Source: an uncultured Clostridia bacterium (GTDB lineage: Bacteria; Bacillota; Clostridia; UMGS1810). From it: a DNA stretch of 64,000 nucleotides. The translations under genes were made by a program, and so were the position numbers. The notes beneath the pieces are model-generated. The model was not told the origin of the DNA. It ran no database searches and saw only the letters and a list, made by a program, of their open reading frames with translations. The DNA is taken from NCBI GenBank assembly GCA_934500705.1, contig CAKSTI010000011.1, positions 1-64,000 on the forward strand. Direction: 5' to 3'. Numbering within the stretch: the stretch's first letter is position 1; every line of letters starts with the position of its first letter. Of the stretch, positions 24,995 through 33,430 are shown one piece after another.

Positions 24995-25868
24995 ATTTAA
25001 AACATTTCACCCGTTTGTAAATTTTGCATACTTTGCGGCGGTCATAGGATTTTCCGTGTTTCTGACCGACCCTTTCTGCCTTGCGGCAAGCTTTGTCTGC
25101 GCATTTGCGTACTCGGCAATTCTCGGAGGCAAAAAACGGCTCTTGGCAAACACTGCGTATCTTTCGGCGCTTATGATAATTACAACGCTTGTCAATTTTT
25201 TGCTCAGCCACCGTGGAGCGACTATCTTAAAATATCTTCCGAGCGGCAATCCGCTCACACTCGAAAGCCTTGCCTACGGTGCGGCGTCGTCCGTTATGTT
25301 TGCCGCAATTATCTGCTGTTTTCAGTGCTTCGGCGACGTTATGACGAGCGACAAATTTATGTACCTTTTCGGCAGGATTACGCCGTCACTCTCGCTTGTG
25401 CTGTCTATGACACTGCGGTTTGTTTCCAAATTCAAAAGGCAGGCAAAAAGCATTGCATTGTCGCAAAAGAGCCTCAATAACGGGGAGAAAAACGTTGTCC
25501 AAAGGGGCAAAAACGCCATAGCGGCACTGTCCGCACTTGTTACCTGGGCTTTGGAAAATGCGGTTGACACATCGGAAAGTATGAAAAGCCGTGGCTACGG
25601 ACTCGACGGCAGAACGACATACTCGCCGTTTGAGTTTGACCGCCGTGACGGCGCCGCACTGCTGTTTATCACAGCGTCATCGGTGTATACGCTTGCAGGC
25701 ATATTGGGCGGTGTTCTTAAAATGTCGTACTTTCCGCACATTGCATACGCCGCCCTTTCGCAGTACGGCATAAGCGTGCGTGCTGTGTATTTGCTTTTGT
25801 GCGCTATGCCCGTTGCTATGGAAATTGAGGAGGAAGTGCGTTGGAGAAAATTAAAATCGAAAATTTAA
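24987..25868 (+). CDS. ECF transporter transmembrane (T) protein, CbiQ/EcfT family
   Basis: A 293-residue membrane protein with about five or six hydrophobic segments. The T-component's helical region contains the conserved Arg motif in SRGYGLDGRTTY (near 200, equivalent to the ARG coupling motif) and LRFVSKFKRQAKSIALSQ before it. It connects ECF ATPases with a substrate-binding S component. The start at 24987 overlaps the DUF4430 stop and lies 11 bases after GGAGG. Its end overlaps the next gene by 28 bases. Confidence 0.85.
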   Translation: MNEFKTFHPFVNFAYFAAVIGFSVFLTDPFCLAASFVCAFAYSAILGGKKRLLANTAYLSALMIITTLVNFLLSHRGATILKYLPSGNPLTLESLAYGAASSVMFAAIICCFQCFGDVMTSDKFMYLFGRITPSLSLVLSMTLRFVSKFKRQAKSIALSQKSLNNGEKNVVQRGKNAIAALSALVTWALENAVDTSESMKSRGYGLDGRTTYSPFEFDRRDGAALLFITASSVYTLAGILGGVLKMSYFPHIAYAALSQYGISVRAVYLLLCAMPVAMEIEEEVRWRKLKSKI

Positions 25869-28291
25869 CCTTTACATATCCCGGCAGTGACGCCCCGGCT
25901 GTAAAAGACATCAACCTCACCGTCCGTGACGGTGAATTTGTTGTACTGTTCGGAAAGTCCGGCTGCGGCAAAACCACTCTCCTGCGCCTTATTAAACCGT
26001 CTGTCGCTCCGCACGGCGCTTGCGGGGGGAAAGTCCTTTTGGACGGCGTGGACGTAAACACGCTGTCCTACCGCACGCAAACGGAGCAAATCGGCTTTGT
26101 GTTCCAGAACCCCGACGACAGAATTGTGTGCGACAAGGTGTGGCACGAGCTTGCATTCGGACTTGAAAATCTCGGATTTTCCGATGCCGAAATACGTGCA
26201 AGAGTTGCCGAAACGGCGGCGTTTTTCGGCATACAAAATTACTTTGACCGAGATGTGAGCGACCTGTCCGGCGGACAAAAACAGCTTTTGAGCCTTGCGT
26301 CGGTGATGACGATGCGCCCGTCCGTTCTCATTTTAGACGAACCGACAAGCCGTCTTGACCCCATTGCCGCAGATAACTTCCTTACGATGCTTGTAAAAAT
26401 CAACACCGAGCTCGGCACGTCAATAATCCTCTCCGAGCACAATCTCGAAAAGGTTCTGCCCCTTGCCGACAGGGCAATTCTTATGGATAACGGCAAAATA
26501 TCGGCAGAGGGCACACCGCCCGAAATCGGAGAAAAAGTAAAGGCGCTCTCACCCGAAATGTTCGCCGCTCTCCCCACCCCCGTGCGCATATACTGCGGCG
26601 CAGGCGGGAACGGAGGCGCTCCGCTCACGGTAAGGGACGGACGGGAGTGGCTCAAACGCCAAAACACGCACAAATTCACCGTGCCGAGCGTTACATACAA
26701 CCCGTCGGATAAGATAAGCCTTGAACTCGACAGCGTGTATCTGCGGTACGAAAAGGACAAACCCGACGTATTAAACTCTCTCTCGCTTAAAGTCTGCGAG
26801 GGCGAATTTTACTGCATAATCGGCCCCAACGGTGCAGGCAAGACAACCGCTGTCGGCGCAATGTGCGGTGTGTTAAAACCGTACCGTGGCAAGGTAATGG
26901 CAAAGGACACGGCAAAGATTGGCGTTCTCCGGCAAAATCCTGCCGTGATGTTTACGCACAAGACCGTTTTAAAAGAGCTTGAACATACTGCGCCGAATAC
27001 AAGCCGTCTCGATGATGTCATTGCCTTTTGCGAGCTTGAAAATATTCTCGCTTCGCACCCCTACGACCTCTCCGGCGGTCAGCAGCAGAGGGCGGCTCTT
27101 GCAACGGTTTTGCTCACAGAGCCGGATATTCTGATACTGGACGAGCCTACAAAGGGACTTGACTGCGGATTTAAGGCAAAACTTGCAGACCTCATCGGCA
27201 AATTAAAGCACAATGGCAAAACGGTAATTGCCGTGTCCCACGACATTGAATTTTGCGCAAAGTACGCCGACAGATGCGGTATGCTTTTCGGCGGCAAAAT
27301 CGTGTCCGAGGGTGCGCCGAGAAAGCTCTTTGGCGGCAACGGCTTTTACACAACCGCCGCAAGCCGTATGGCAAAAGGGATAACGGACGGCGCAGTGCTC
27401 GACACCGATATTCTGGCATCGCTCGGCGTTGAGCCGACCGAGCCGAACGATGAATCGCAAAACAGACAAAACTCGGATTTAAGCGAAAACGGACGGCAAG
27501 CGAAAGGTGAAAACCTCAAAGTGCCGAAACAGCAAACGTACTCAGAAACCCCCAAAACGCCGAAACAGCAAGCGCACACCGAAAACCGCAAGACACCGAA
27601 AATGCGCAATACACTTTTAAGCGTACTGACACTGCTTTTGATGCTCGCAACCATATTTTGGGGCAAATACAAATTCGGCGACAGAAAATATTATTTTATA
27701 AGTCTGCTCATCATCTTTGAGGCATTTGTGCCGTTCGCAGCGTCGTTTGAAAGGCGGAGGCCAAAGAGTGCGGAAATCGTGATTATAAGCGTTATGTGCG
27801 CACTCACAACAGTCGGGCGTATGGCGTTTTCCGCACTCCCGCAGTTCAAGCCGTCGGCGGCGCTTGTCATCGTTTCCGGAATGTGTTTGGGGAGCGAGGC
27901 AGGATTTTTGATAGGCGCAGTGAGCGCATTTGCGTCAAACTTCTTTTTTGTCCAGGGGCCGTGGACGCCGTGGCAGATGTTTGCACTCGGAATTGTCGGC
28001 TTTGTTTCGGGAATACTTAAATTGAGTAAAACTATGCAAAACAAACGTGCAGGTATTTGCATTTTCGGATTTTTGATAACATTTATACTCTACGGCGGTA
28101 TAATGAACGGCGCAACAACGCTTATGCGCTATCCTCAGCCGAATTTTGCCCTGTTTGCCGCAAGTATTGCGTCGGGGTTGTCATTCGACCTTATACACGC
28201 AGTTTCAACGGCATTTTTCCTGTATATTGCCGCCCGTCCTATGGCGGAAAAACTGGAAAGAGTTAAATTGAAATACGGACTCGTGCGATAA
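25841..28291 (+). CDS. Fused ECF transporter: two ATPase domains plus S component
   Basis: An 816-residue protein that joins three usual subunits. ABC domain one (about 5-235) has Walker A GKSGCGKTT at 38, signature LSGGQ at 142, Walker B ending Asp166-Glu167 and His200. ABC domain two (about 295-500) has GPNGAGKTT at 328, LSGGQ at 410, LILDEP at 431 and His467. A hydrophilic linker (about 530-588) with PKQQ/TPK repeats leads to a membrane S component (about 590-810) with the stretch FFFVQGPWTPWQM typical of CbrT-like S proteins. With the T protein it would be a complete ECF importer. Cobalamin is the best guess for substrate, from the S-domain motif and neighbours. It starts with TTG after GAGGAGG. 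Confidence 0.87.
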   Translation: MEKIKIENLTFTYPGSDAPAVKDINLTVRDGEFVVLFGKSGCGKTTLLRLIKPSVAPHGACGGKVLLDGVDVNTLSYRTQTEQIGFVFQNPDDRIVCDKVWHELAFGLENLGFSDAEIRARVAETAAFFGIQNYFDRDVSDLSGGQKQLLSLASVMTMRPSVLILDEPTSRLDPIAADNFLTMLVKINTELGTSIILSEHNLEKVLPLADRAILMDNGKISAEGTPPEIGEKVKALSPEMFAALPTPVRIYCGAGGNGGAPLTVRDGREWLKRQNTHKFTVPSVTYNPSDKISLELDSVYLRYEKDKPDVLNSLSLKVCEGEFYCIIGPNGAGKTTAVGAMCGVLKPYRGKVMAKDTAKIGVLRQNPAVMFTHKTVLKELEHTAPNTSRLDDVIAFCELENILASHPYDLSGGQQQRAALATVLLTEPDILILDEPTKGLDCGFKAKLADLIGKLKHNGKTVIAVSHDIEFCAKYADRCGMLFGGKIVSEGAPRKLFGGNGFYTTAASRMAKGITDGAVLDTDILASLGVEPTEPNDESQNRQNSDLSENGRQAKGENLKVPKQQTYSETPKTPKQQAHTENRKTPKMRNTLLSVLTLLLMLATIFWGKYKFGDRKYYFISLLIIFEAFVPFAASFERRRPKSAEIVIISVMCALTTVGRMAFSALPQFKPSAALVIVSGMCLGSEAGFLIGAVSAFASNFFFVQGPWTPWQMFALGIVGFVSGILKLSKTMQNKRAGICIFGFLITFILYGGIMNGATTLMRYPQPNFALFAASIASGLSFDLIHAVSTAFFLYIAARPMAEKLERVKLKYGLVR

Positions 28292-28308
28292 ACACAAGTC
28301 CGTTTTTT
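28276..28308 (+). terminator. Terminator of the vitamin-uptake operon
   Basis: CGGACTCGTG (28276-28285) pairs with CACAAGTCCG (28293-28302), one mismatch, followed by six T. The stem overlaps the stop codon of the ECF fusion. Confidence 0.75.
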
Positions 28309-28370
28309 AAGTGTGAGGCTGAAAGTCCCGTCATTCAGCGTTTTCGGCAGTGAATTGTATTTCCCCGCCG

Positions 28371-28420
28371 AAAAAATTAAGGTGCTCCTTGCCCATATGG
28401 TCAGGGAGCATCTTAATTAT
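28371..28420 (-). terminator. Terminator of aspS
   Basis: On the minus strand an approximately 14-bp stem (28418-28404 with 28388-28375, one G-T pair) with inner pairing and an ATATGG loop is followed by a T run (28376-28371). It ends the aspS transcript. Confidence 0.75.
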
Positions 28421-28433
28421 ATGCGCTGTCCGC

Positions 28434-30227
28434 TTATTCTTCTTTATCCTCAGTGTCGGCAAGTTCTATGCCAAGCTCGCCGAGCTGTTTAACGTCTACC
28501 ACGTCGGGTGCTCCCGACATAAGCTCCGATGCGTTCTGCACCTTAGGAAAGGCAATAACGTCACGGATTGAGTCGCAGCCGTCAATTAGCATTACCATAC
28601 GGTCAAAGCCGTATGCCATTCCGCCGTGCGGAGGTGTGCCGTACTTGAACGCCTCCATAAGGAAGCCGAACCTTGCCCACGCCTGTTCGTGCGTAAAGCC
28701 GAGGATTTTAAACATTTTTTCTTGAAGTTCGGTGTTGTATATTCTTATACTTCCTCCGCCGAGCTCAACGCCGTTTAAGATAATGTCGTACGCCTTTGCG
28801 TGTACCTTTTCCGGTGCGGTGTCGAGAAGGTGCAGGTCCTCGTCCTTAGGTGAGGTAAACGGGTGGTGCATTGCCACGTAACGTCCTTCCTCCTCGCTGT
28901 ATTCAAGCAGAGGAAAGTCCGTAACCCACAGGAAGTTGAATTTATTATCGTCAATAAGACCGTAATTTTTGGCAATTTCCAGTCTGAGTGCGCCCAGAGC
29001 CGTGCAGGCAATGCTGTCTTTGTCCGCTATGATAAAGATAACGTCATTTTCCTTTGCGTCCATCTTTGCAAGGATTGCATTCATCTGCTCGTCGGTCAAA
29101 AACTTTGCGATAGGTGACTGAACGCCGTCGGGATTTACCTTAATCCACGCAAGCGCCTTTGCCTTGTATGTTTTTACAAATTCGCCCAGAGCGTCGATTT
29201 TCTTTCTCGAAAGCTTGTCGCCGAGGCTATTCGCATTAATCGCCCTCACCGAACCGCCGTTTGCTATTACGTCGGCAAATACTTTGAACTCACAGCCCGA
29301 CACCTCGTCCGAGATGTTTTTAAGTTCAAGACCGAACCTTGTGTCCGGCTTGTCCGAGCCGAAGCGGTTCATAGCGTCGCTGTATAACATTCTCTCGAAC
29401 GGGATTTTAACGTCTATTCCCTTAATCTCTTTAAAAATCTTTGCAATGAGTCTTTCGTTTACCTCAATTACGTCGTCCATATCCACAAACGACATCTCAA
29501 CGTCTATCTGCGTAAACTCCGGCTGACGGTCGGCACGCAGGTCCTCATCTCTGAAACAGCGTGCAATCTGATAGTAGCGGTCCATTCCGGCAATCATAAG
29601 CAGCTGTTTGTAAAGCTGAGGCGACTGCGGAAGTGCGTAAAATTTGCCGTTGTGAACACGGCTGGGAACGAGGTAATCCCTTGCGCCTTCGGGCGTGCTC
29701 TTTTGCAGCATAGGGGTTTCTATCTCCAAAAATCCGTTCTCATCATAGAAGTTGCGCACGATTTTTGCAATCTTGCTCCTTAATATCATTCTCCTCTGCA
29801 TATCGGGGCGGCGAAGGTCAAGGTAACGGTATTTGAGCCTTAACTCCTCTTTAACGTCGCTGTTTTCAACGATATAGAACGGGGTTGTCTGAGCGCTGTC
29901 TAAAATTCTCAGTTCCTCAACATTTATCTCTATTTCGCCCGTTTTCATAGACGTATTAACCGCTCCGCCACGCTTTGCAACCTTGCCCTTTGCGGCGAGG
30001 ACAAACTCTCCCCTCACCTTTGCCGCCTTGGCGCAAAGCTCCTTGTTGTCGGTATCAAACATAAGCTGTACCTTGCCGGTAATATCTCTTAAATTAATAA
30101 AGATAAGACCGCCCAAATCTCTCACGCTGTCGGCAAATCCCATAAGGACAACCTCTTTGCTGATGTCCTCGCTTGTAAGATTACCGCACATATGGGTTCT
30201 CTTTAACCCCTGCATATTTTCAAACAT
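28434..30227 (-). CDS. aspS: Aspartyl-tRNA synthetase
   Basis: A 597-residue class II aminoacyl-tRNA synthetase of the bacterial type. The N-terminal OB-fold binds the anticodon (GFADSVRDLGGLIFINLRD split near 32-50). Motif 2 (CFRDEDLRADRQPEFTQID) lies near 217-235, a GAD insertion follows (about 300-410), and motif 3 (GGMAYGFDRMVMLI) is near 530. It charges tRNA-Asp; bacterial-type enzymes may also charge tRNA-Asn, which cannot be decided here. AGGAGG precedes the start. It follows hisS by 18 bases, and the hisS-aspS order is common in Firmicutes. No T-box leader was seen. Confidence 0.97.
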   Translation of the reverse strand: MFENMQGLKRTHMCGNLTSEDISKEVVLMGFADSVRDLGGLIFINLRDITGKVQLMFDTDNKELCAKAAKVRGEFVLAAKGKVAKRGGAVNTSMKTGEIEINVEELRILDSAQTTPFYIVENSDVKEELRLKYRYLDLRRPDMQRRMILRSKIAKIVRNFYDENGFLEIETPMLQKSTPEGARDYLVPSRVHNGKFYALPQSPQLYKQLLMIAGMDRYYQIARCFRDEDLRADRQPEFTQIDVEMSFVDMDDVIEVNERLIAKIFKEIKGIDVKIPFERMLYSDAMNRFGSDKPDTRFGLELKNISDEVSGCEFKVFADVIANGGSVRAINANSLGDKLSRKKIDALGEFVKTYKAKALAWIKVNPDGVQSPIAKFLTDEQMNAILAKMDAKENDVIFIIADKDSIACTALGALRLEIAKNYGLIDDNKFNFLWVTDFPLLEYSEEEGRYVAMHHPFTSPKDEDLHLLDTAPEKVHAKAYDIILNGVELGGGSIRIYNTELQEKMFKILGFTHEQAWARFGFLMEAFKYGTPPHGGMAYGFDRMVMLIDGCDSIRDVIAFPKVQNASELMSGAPDVVDVKQLGELGIELADTEDKEE

Positions 30228-30245
30228 TATAAAGCCTCCTGTATG

Positions 30246-31514
30246 TTAATGCGCTTGTTTTAATATATATCCGGCGATTTCCTCCGGACTCAGAATGACG
30301 TCATCAGCCTTTCCGAGCGACATATTCTTGATGCTGATGCGCCCGTTTGCAATCTCGTCACCGCCGATAATTGCCGAGAACTTAACGCCGAGTTTGTTTG
30401 CGTACTTCATCTGTGCCTTTACACTGCGCTGCATCTTGTCGCAGTCGGCGCTCACGCCGAGCTTTCTGAGAGCGTGAACGAGCCTTTGCGCATACTTTGC
30501 GCACTCGCCGTCAATACTGCCTACGTAAATATCAAGAGCGTCCTCCGCAGCAGGCTCCTTTCCCTGTGCTTCAAGTGCAAGGAAAAGTCTTTCCATACCT
30601 ATTGCAAATCCGCACGCCGGCGTACTCGGGCCGCCGAGCTGTTCAACCAGTCCGTCATACCGTCCGCCGCCGCAAATGGTTGTATTTGCGCTCTCAATGT
30701 CCGCCGTTATTTCAAACACGGTTTTGGTGTAATAGTCAAGACCACGCACTATGTCGGGGTCGATTTCGTATTTTATACCCACGTTTTCAAGCAGCGTTTT
30801 AACCGTGTCAAAATGTTCTCTGCACTCATCGCAAAGGTAGTCAATGAGCCTCGGTGCACCCTTTACCACCGACTTGCAGATGTCGGACTTGCAGTCTATT
30901 ATCCTCATAGGGTTGCGCTCAAATCTGCCTTTGCAGGTGTCGCACAGACTGTCATAGTTTGCGCTGAGGTACTCCCTTAACTTTTCGTTGTACGCCTTTC
31001 GGCATTTGGGACAGCCTATGCTGTTTATGCGAAGGCTCAGACCCTCTATGCCGAGCTTTTCAAAAATCATAAGCGCAAGCTCTATTATCTCCGCATCGGC
31101 ATACGGACTCTGCGAGCCGAAATACTCCACGCCGAACTGGTGGAACTCCCTCATTCTGCCTGCCTGCGGCTTTTCGTAGCGGTAACAGCTGATCTGATAA
31201 TACAGCTTTGTAGGCTGTGGATTGTTAAACAGTCCGTTTTCTATAAAACTCCTTGCCGCACCTGACGTGCCCTCGGGTCTTAGGGTTATACTCCTTGCTC
31301 CTTTGTCCTCAAATGTATACATCTCCTTTTCCACAACGTCCGTGGTGTCGCCCACCCCACGTGAAAAAAGCTCTGTGTGCTCAAAAACGGGCGTGCGTAT
31401 CTCCGACACGCCGAAGTTTTTGCATATATCTCTTATAACGCCTTCGGCATACTGCCACTTTTGCGTTTTGCCCGGCAAAATATCAGCCGTGCCCTTTGGT
31501 GCTTTTGTAAGCAT
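30246..31514 (-). CDS. hisS: Histidyl-tRNA synthetase
   Basis: A 422-residue class II synthetase that charges tRNA-His. KGTADILP opens the catalytic domain, motif 2 appears as CYRYEKPQAGRMREFHQFGVE split near 112-130, the histidine loop as RGLDYYTKTVFE near 260 and motif 3 as GFAIGMERL near 305. The C-terminal 90 residues form the anticodon-binding domain. The start follows GGAGGAAATTCA. It is upstream of aspS and probably cotranscribed. Confidence 0.97.
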   Translation of the reverse strand: MLTKAPKGTADILPGKTQKWQYAEGVIRDICKNFGVSEIRTPVFEHTELFSRGVGDTTDVVEKEMYTFEDKGARSITLRPEGTSGAARSFIENGLFNNPQPTKLYYQISCYRYEKPQAGRMREFHQFGVEYFGSQSPYADAEIIELALMIFEKLGIEGLSLRINSIGCPKCRKAYNEKLREYLSANYDSLCDTCKGRFERNPMRIIDCKSDICKSVVKGAPRLIDYLCDECREHFDTVKTLLENVGIKYEIDPDIVRGLDYYTKTVFEITADIESANTTICGGGRYDGLVEQLGGPSTPACGFAIGMERLFLALEAQGKEPAAEDALDIYVGSIDGECAKYAQRLVHALRKLGVSADCDKMQRSVKAQMKYANKLGVKFSAIIGGDEIANGRISIKNMSLGKADDVILSPEEIAGYILKQAH

Positions 31515-31549
31515 TGAATTTCCTCCTGACTGAGATGTTAAAATTACGG

Positions 31550-32542
31550 TTAGTAAACCTCAATCTCGCTTATGCAAAGCGGTGCGGTGCCATCCTCGCC
31601 GCCTGCGTACACGCTGTCTACATATACCGTAAGGCTCTGGCAGTCCACTGCGTCTTTAAAGCGGACGTCCTGCAAAGCTGTGGTGCTGTCTGCCAACGCT
31701 GACGAAAACGTACTTCCGCTCGGAAACTTTACCGTAAAGCCTTTAAGCCTTGCATTACTCAGGTAGTCCTCGTCGGACTTGGAATACCCGTTTGAAATCT
31801 TAATTCCGTGAACTGTTCTCTCTGTGCTGAAACACAGCGTTATGCACTCGCCCACACCGCCGTTTGTTGCCGGCGACCACGCAGTTGAGAGCTTGGAGTC
31901 CACCGCAAATGACGAATTGAACGTATAACCCCCGTCACTGCGTTCACTCGACGAATACGCCATATCAACGGGAATTGTGCTGAAATTCTGATTTACATTT
32001 TCCGCCGGTTTTTCGTCCGTGCTCTCCTCGCTTGTGTCGTCGGTCTTTTTGTCCGTTTCGGTTTTCTTGTCTGTCTTTTTGTCGTTTTTCTTTTCGCTTT
32101 CCGACTGCTGAACTTTATCCAAATCGGACTTTAACTTGTTCTGCGATGCCGAAAGCCGGAACGCAACAATGCCAAAGACAATCAAAAGCACGGCAAGACA
32201 GCACGAAAGCACTATTATGGTTGCCTTCGCCTTGTTTGAGCCGTCATTTTTTGCCTGTTCGTACTCCTCCGTGCGCACTGCCGCCCTCGGTGCGGGGCGT
32301 GTGCGGTGCACGGTGTTTGGCGGAGTGATGTCCGCCTTGGGCGTATCTTTGCGCACAAACTCTCCCGTCGGTTTAACGGGTTTCATAATTATTGTATCCT
32401 CAAATTCCTCACTCCCGACACTCTCGGCACTGCCGGCTGCGTCGGAAACGTCCTTTGCATCGGTTTGCGAAAGGCGTCCGCCGCACTTTGCGCAAAAGAG
32501 CGAGTCATCGTCATTTTTAGCACCACATTTAGGGCAATACAT
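31550..32542 (-). CDS. Zinc-ribbon membrane protein with C-terminal glycan-binding-type domain
   Basis: A 330-residue protein. Residues 1-23 are a zinc ribbon (CPKCG and CAKCG). A disordered segment leads to one membrane span (about 105-130). Outside the membrane a Lys/Asp/Glu/Thr-rich linker with repeated KKTDKKT-like units (about 145-185) precedes a beta-sandwich domain of about 135 residues (DSKLSTAWSP, GVGECITLCF, KISNGYSKSD, AGGEDGTAPLCISEIEVY). That pattern matches the domain called NADase-type glycan-binding domain, which is discoidin-like. The protein could sense or bind a cell-surface glycan; no partner is encoded next to it. Confidence 0.7.
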   Translation of the reverse strand: MYCPKCGAKNDDDSLFCAKCGGRLSQTDAKDVSDAAGSAESVGSEEFEDTIIMKPVKPTGEFVRKDTPKADITPPNTVHRTRPAPRAAVRTEEYEQAKNDGSNKAKATIIVLSCCLAVLLIVFGIVAFRLSASQNKLKSDLDKVQQSESEKKNDKKTDKKTETDKKTDDTSEESTDEKPAENVNQNFSTIPVDMAYSSSERSDGGYTFNSSFAVDSKLSTAWSPATNGGVGECITLCFSTERTVHGIKISNGYSKSDEDYLSNARLKGFTVKFPSGSTFSSALADSTTALQDVRFKDAVDCQSLTVYVDSVYAGGEDGTAPLCISEIEVY

Positions 32543-32653
32543 ATCATTTCCTCCATAGACGGCGGTACGGCTCAGCGCACCGTTTCCGCATCAAAATACA
32601 CACAGGCATATAAGAGGTACAAGCACTGCACCTCCCCTGCCTGCAACAATATA

Positions 32654-33289
32654 TTATGCTCTCTTAAAGAAACTTACTCTCTCCTTCATAGGAATTTCTT
32701 TTCTCTGTTCGCCGTTTGCCTCTATGGCGTTTTTCTTTGCGCCGATGTTTGTCTCCGCTGCGGCAAGAGTGTTGTCAATGCTCCTCATTGCGGCGGCAAC
32801 GGCGACTCTGACCTCGGTTATATACTGCTTAGCGGTATCGAGCTTTTTGGTTTCTGCGTCCACCTTGTCTTTGGCGTCCGTTATCATATCGTTTGCTCTC
32901 TCATTGGCATCGTCAATGAGTTTGCCGGCGCATTTTTCGGCGTTTAAAATTGCGGTGCTTATAAGTTCACTCCGTGCCTTTAAGTCGCCTGCCTCCTGTT
33001 CGAGCTTGCCGTACTTGTCGGAGAGCGTCTTATTGTCGCTTTCAATCTCCGCTATGCGCTCTTTAAGGCGTGCAATTTCCTCCTCGTACTCGCTGTTTTT
33101 TTCGGTGAGGGTTGTAACCTCACTGCGCAGAGCCTCGCTCTCTTTGGCAAACTTTTCCGTTTCCTCATTCAGCTTATCCTCAGCCGCCATACGCTGTGCG
33201 TCGTGCAGGGTGTTAAGCTCCGTTATGTAATGGCACACGTCTGTCTTGTTGTACCCAAAAAGACTGTTTTTGATTTCATTAAAAGTCAT
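32654..33289 (-). CDS. DivIVA-like coiled-coil protein
   Basis: A 211-residue protein with the DivIVA N-terminal pattern (FNEIKNSLFGYNKTDVCHYITEL split over residues 3-25), followed by a long coiled coil (about 30-110) and a second helical segment (about 110-185). DivIVA-family proteins gather at curved membrane, poles or division sites and recruit partners; a SepF- or GpsB-like role is also possible. The start at 33289 is chosen because GGGGA lies nine bases upstream; the ATG at 33298 overlaps that site. It has its own strong promoter. Confidence 0.8.
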   Translation of the reverse strand: MTFNEIKNSLFGYNKTDVCHYITELNTLHDAQRMAAEDKLNEETEKFAKESEALRSEVTTLTEKNSEYEEEIARLKERIAEIESDNKTLSDKYGKLEQEAGDLKARSELISTAILNAEKCAGKLIDDANERANDMITDAKDKVDAETKKLDTAKQYITEVRVAVAAAMRSIDNTLAAAETNIGAKKNAIEANGEQRKEIPMKERVSFFKRA

Positions 33290-33324
33290 AGTTATCATTC
33301 CCCGGTAAATATTAATATATAATT

Positions 33325-33353
33325 ATTATACATTTTCGCAGGCGTTCTGTCAA
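33325..33353 (-). promoter_or_regulatory. Promoter of the DivIVA-like gene
   Basis: On the minus strand TTGACA (33353-33348) and TATAAT (33330-33325) are separated by 17 bases, a perfect consensus. Confidence 0.7.
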
Positions 33354-33370
33354 CAAAAATTTAAGTTCAG

Positions 33371-33419
33371 ACGCAAAAAATCCGCCTTTTGTGCACATTG
33401 CCAAAGGGCGGATTTTAAT
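33371..33419 (-). terminator. Terminator after the SLH genes
   Basis: On the minus strand AAAATCCGCC (33416-33407) pairs with GGCGGATTTT (33386-33377), extending by a few more bases on the inside, with T residues after it. Confidence 0.8.
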
Positions 33420-33430
33420 GTTTTTACACC

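Noticed and set aside
30474..30980. A 168-codon plus-strand frame inside hisS
   Set aside because: The opposite strand encodes a complete histidyl-tRNA synthetase; the frame shows no family features.
31515..31549. Possible T-box leader before hisS or aspS
   Set aside because: The gaps before hisS and aspS are only 35 and 18 bases, with no room for a T-box structure.
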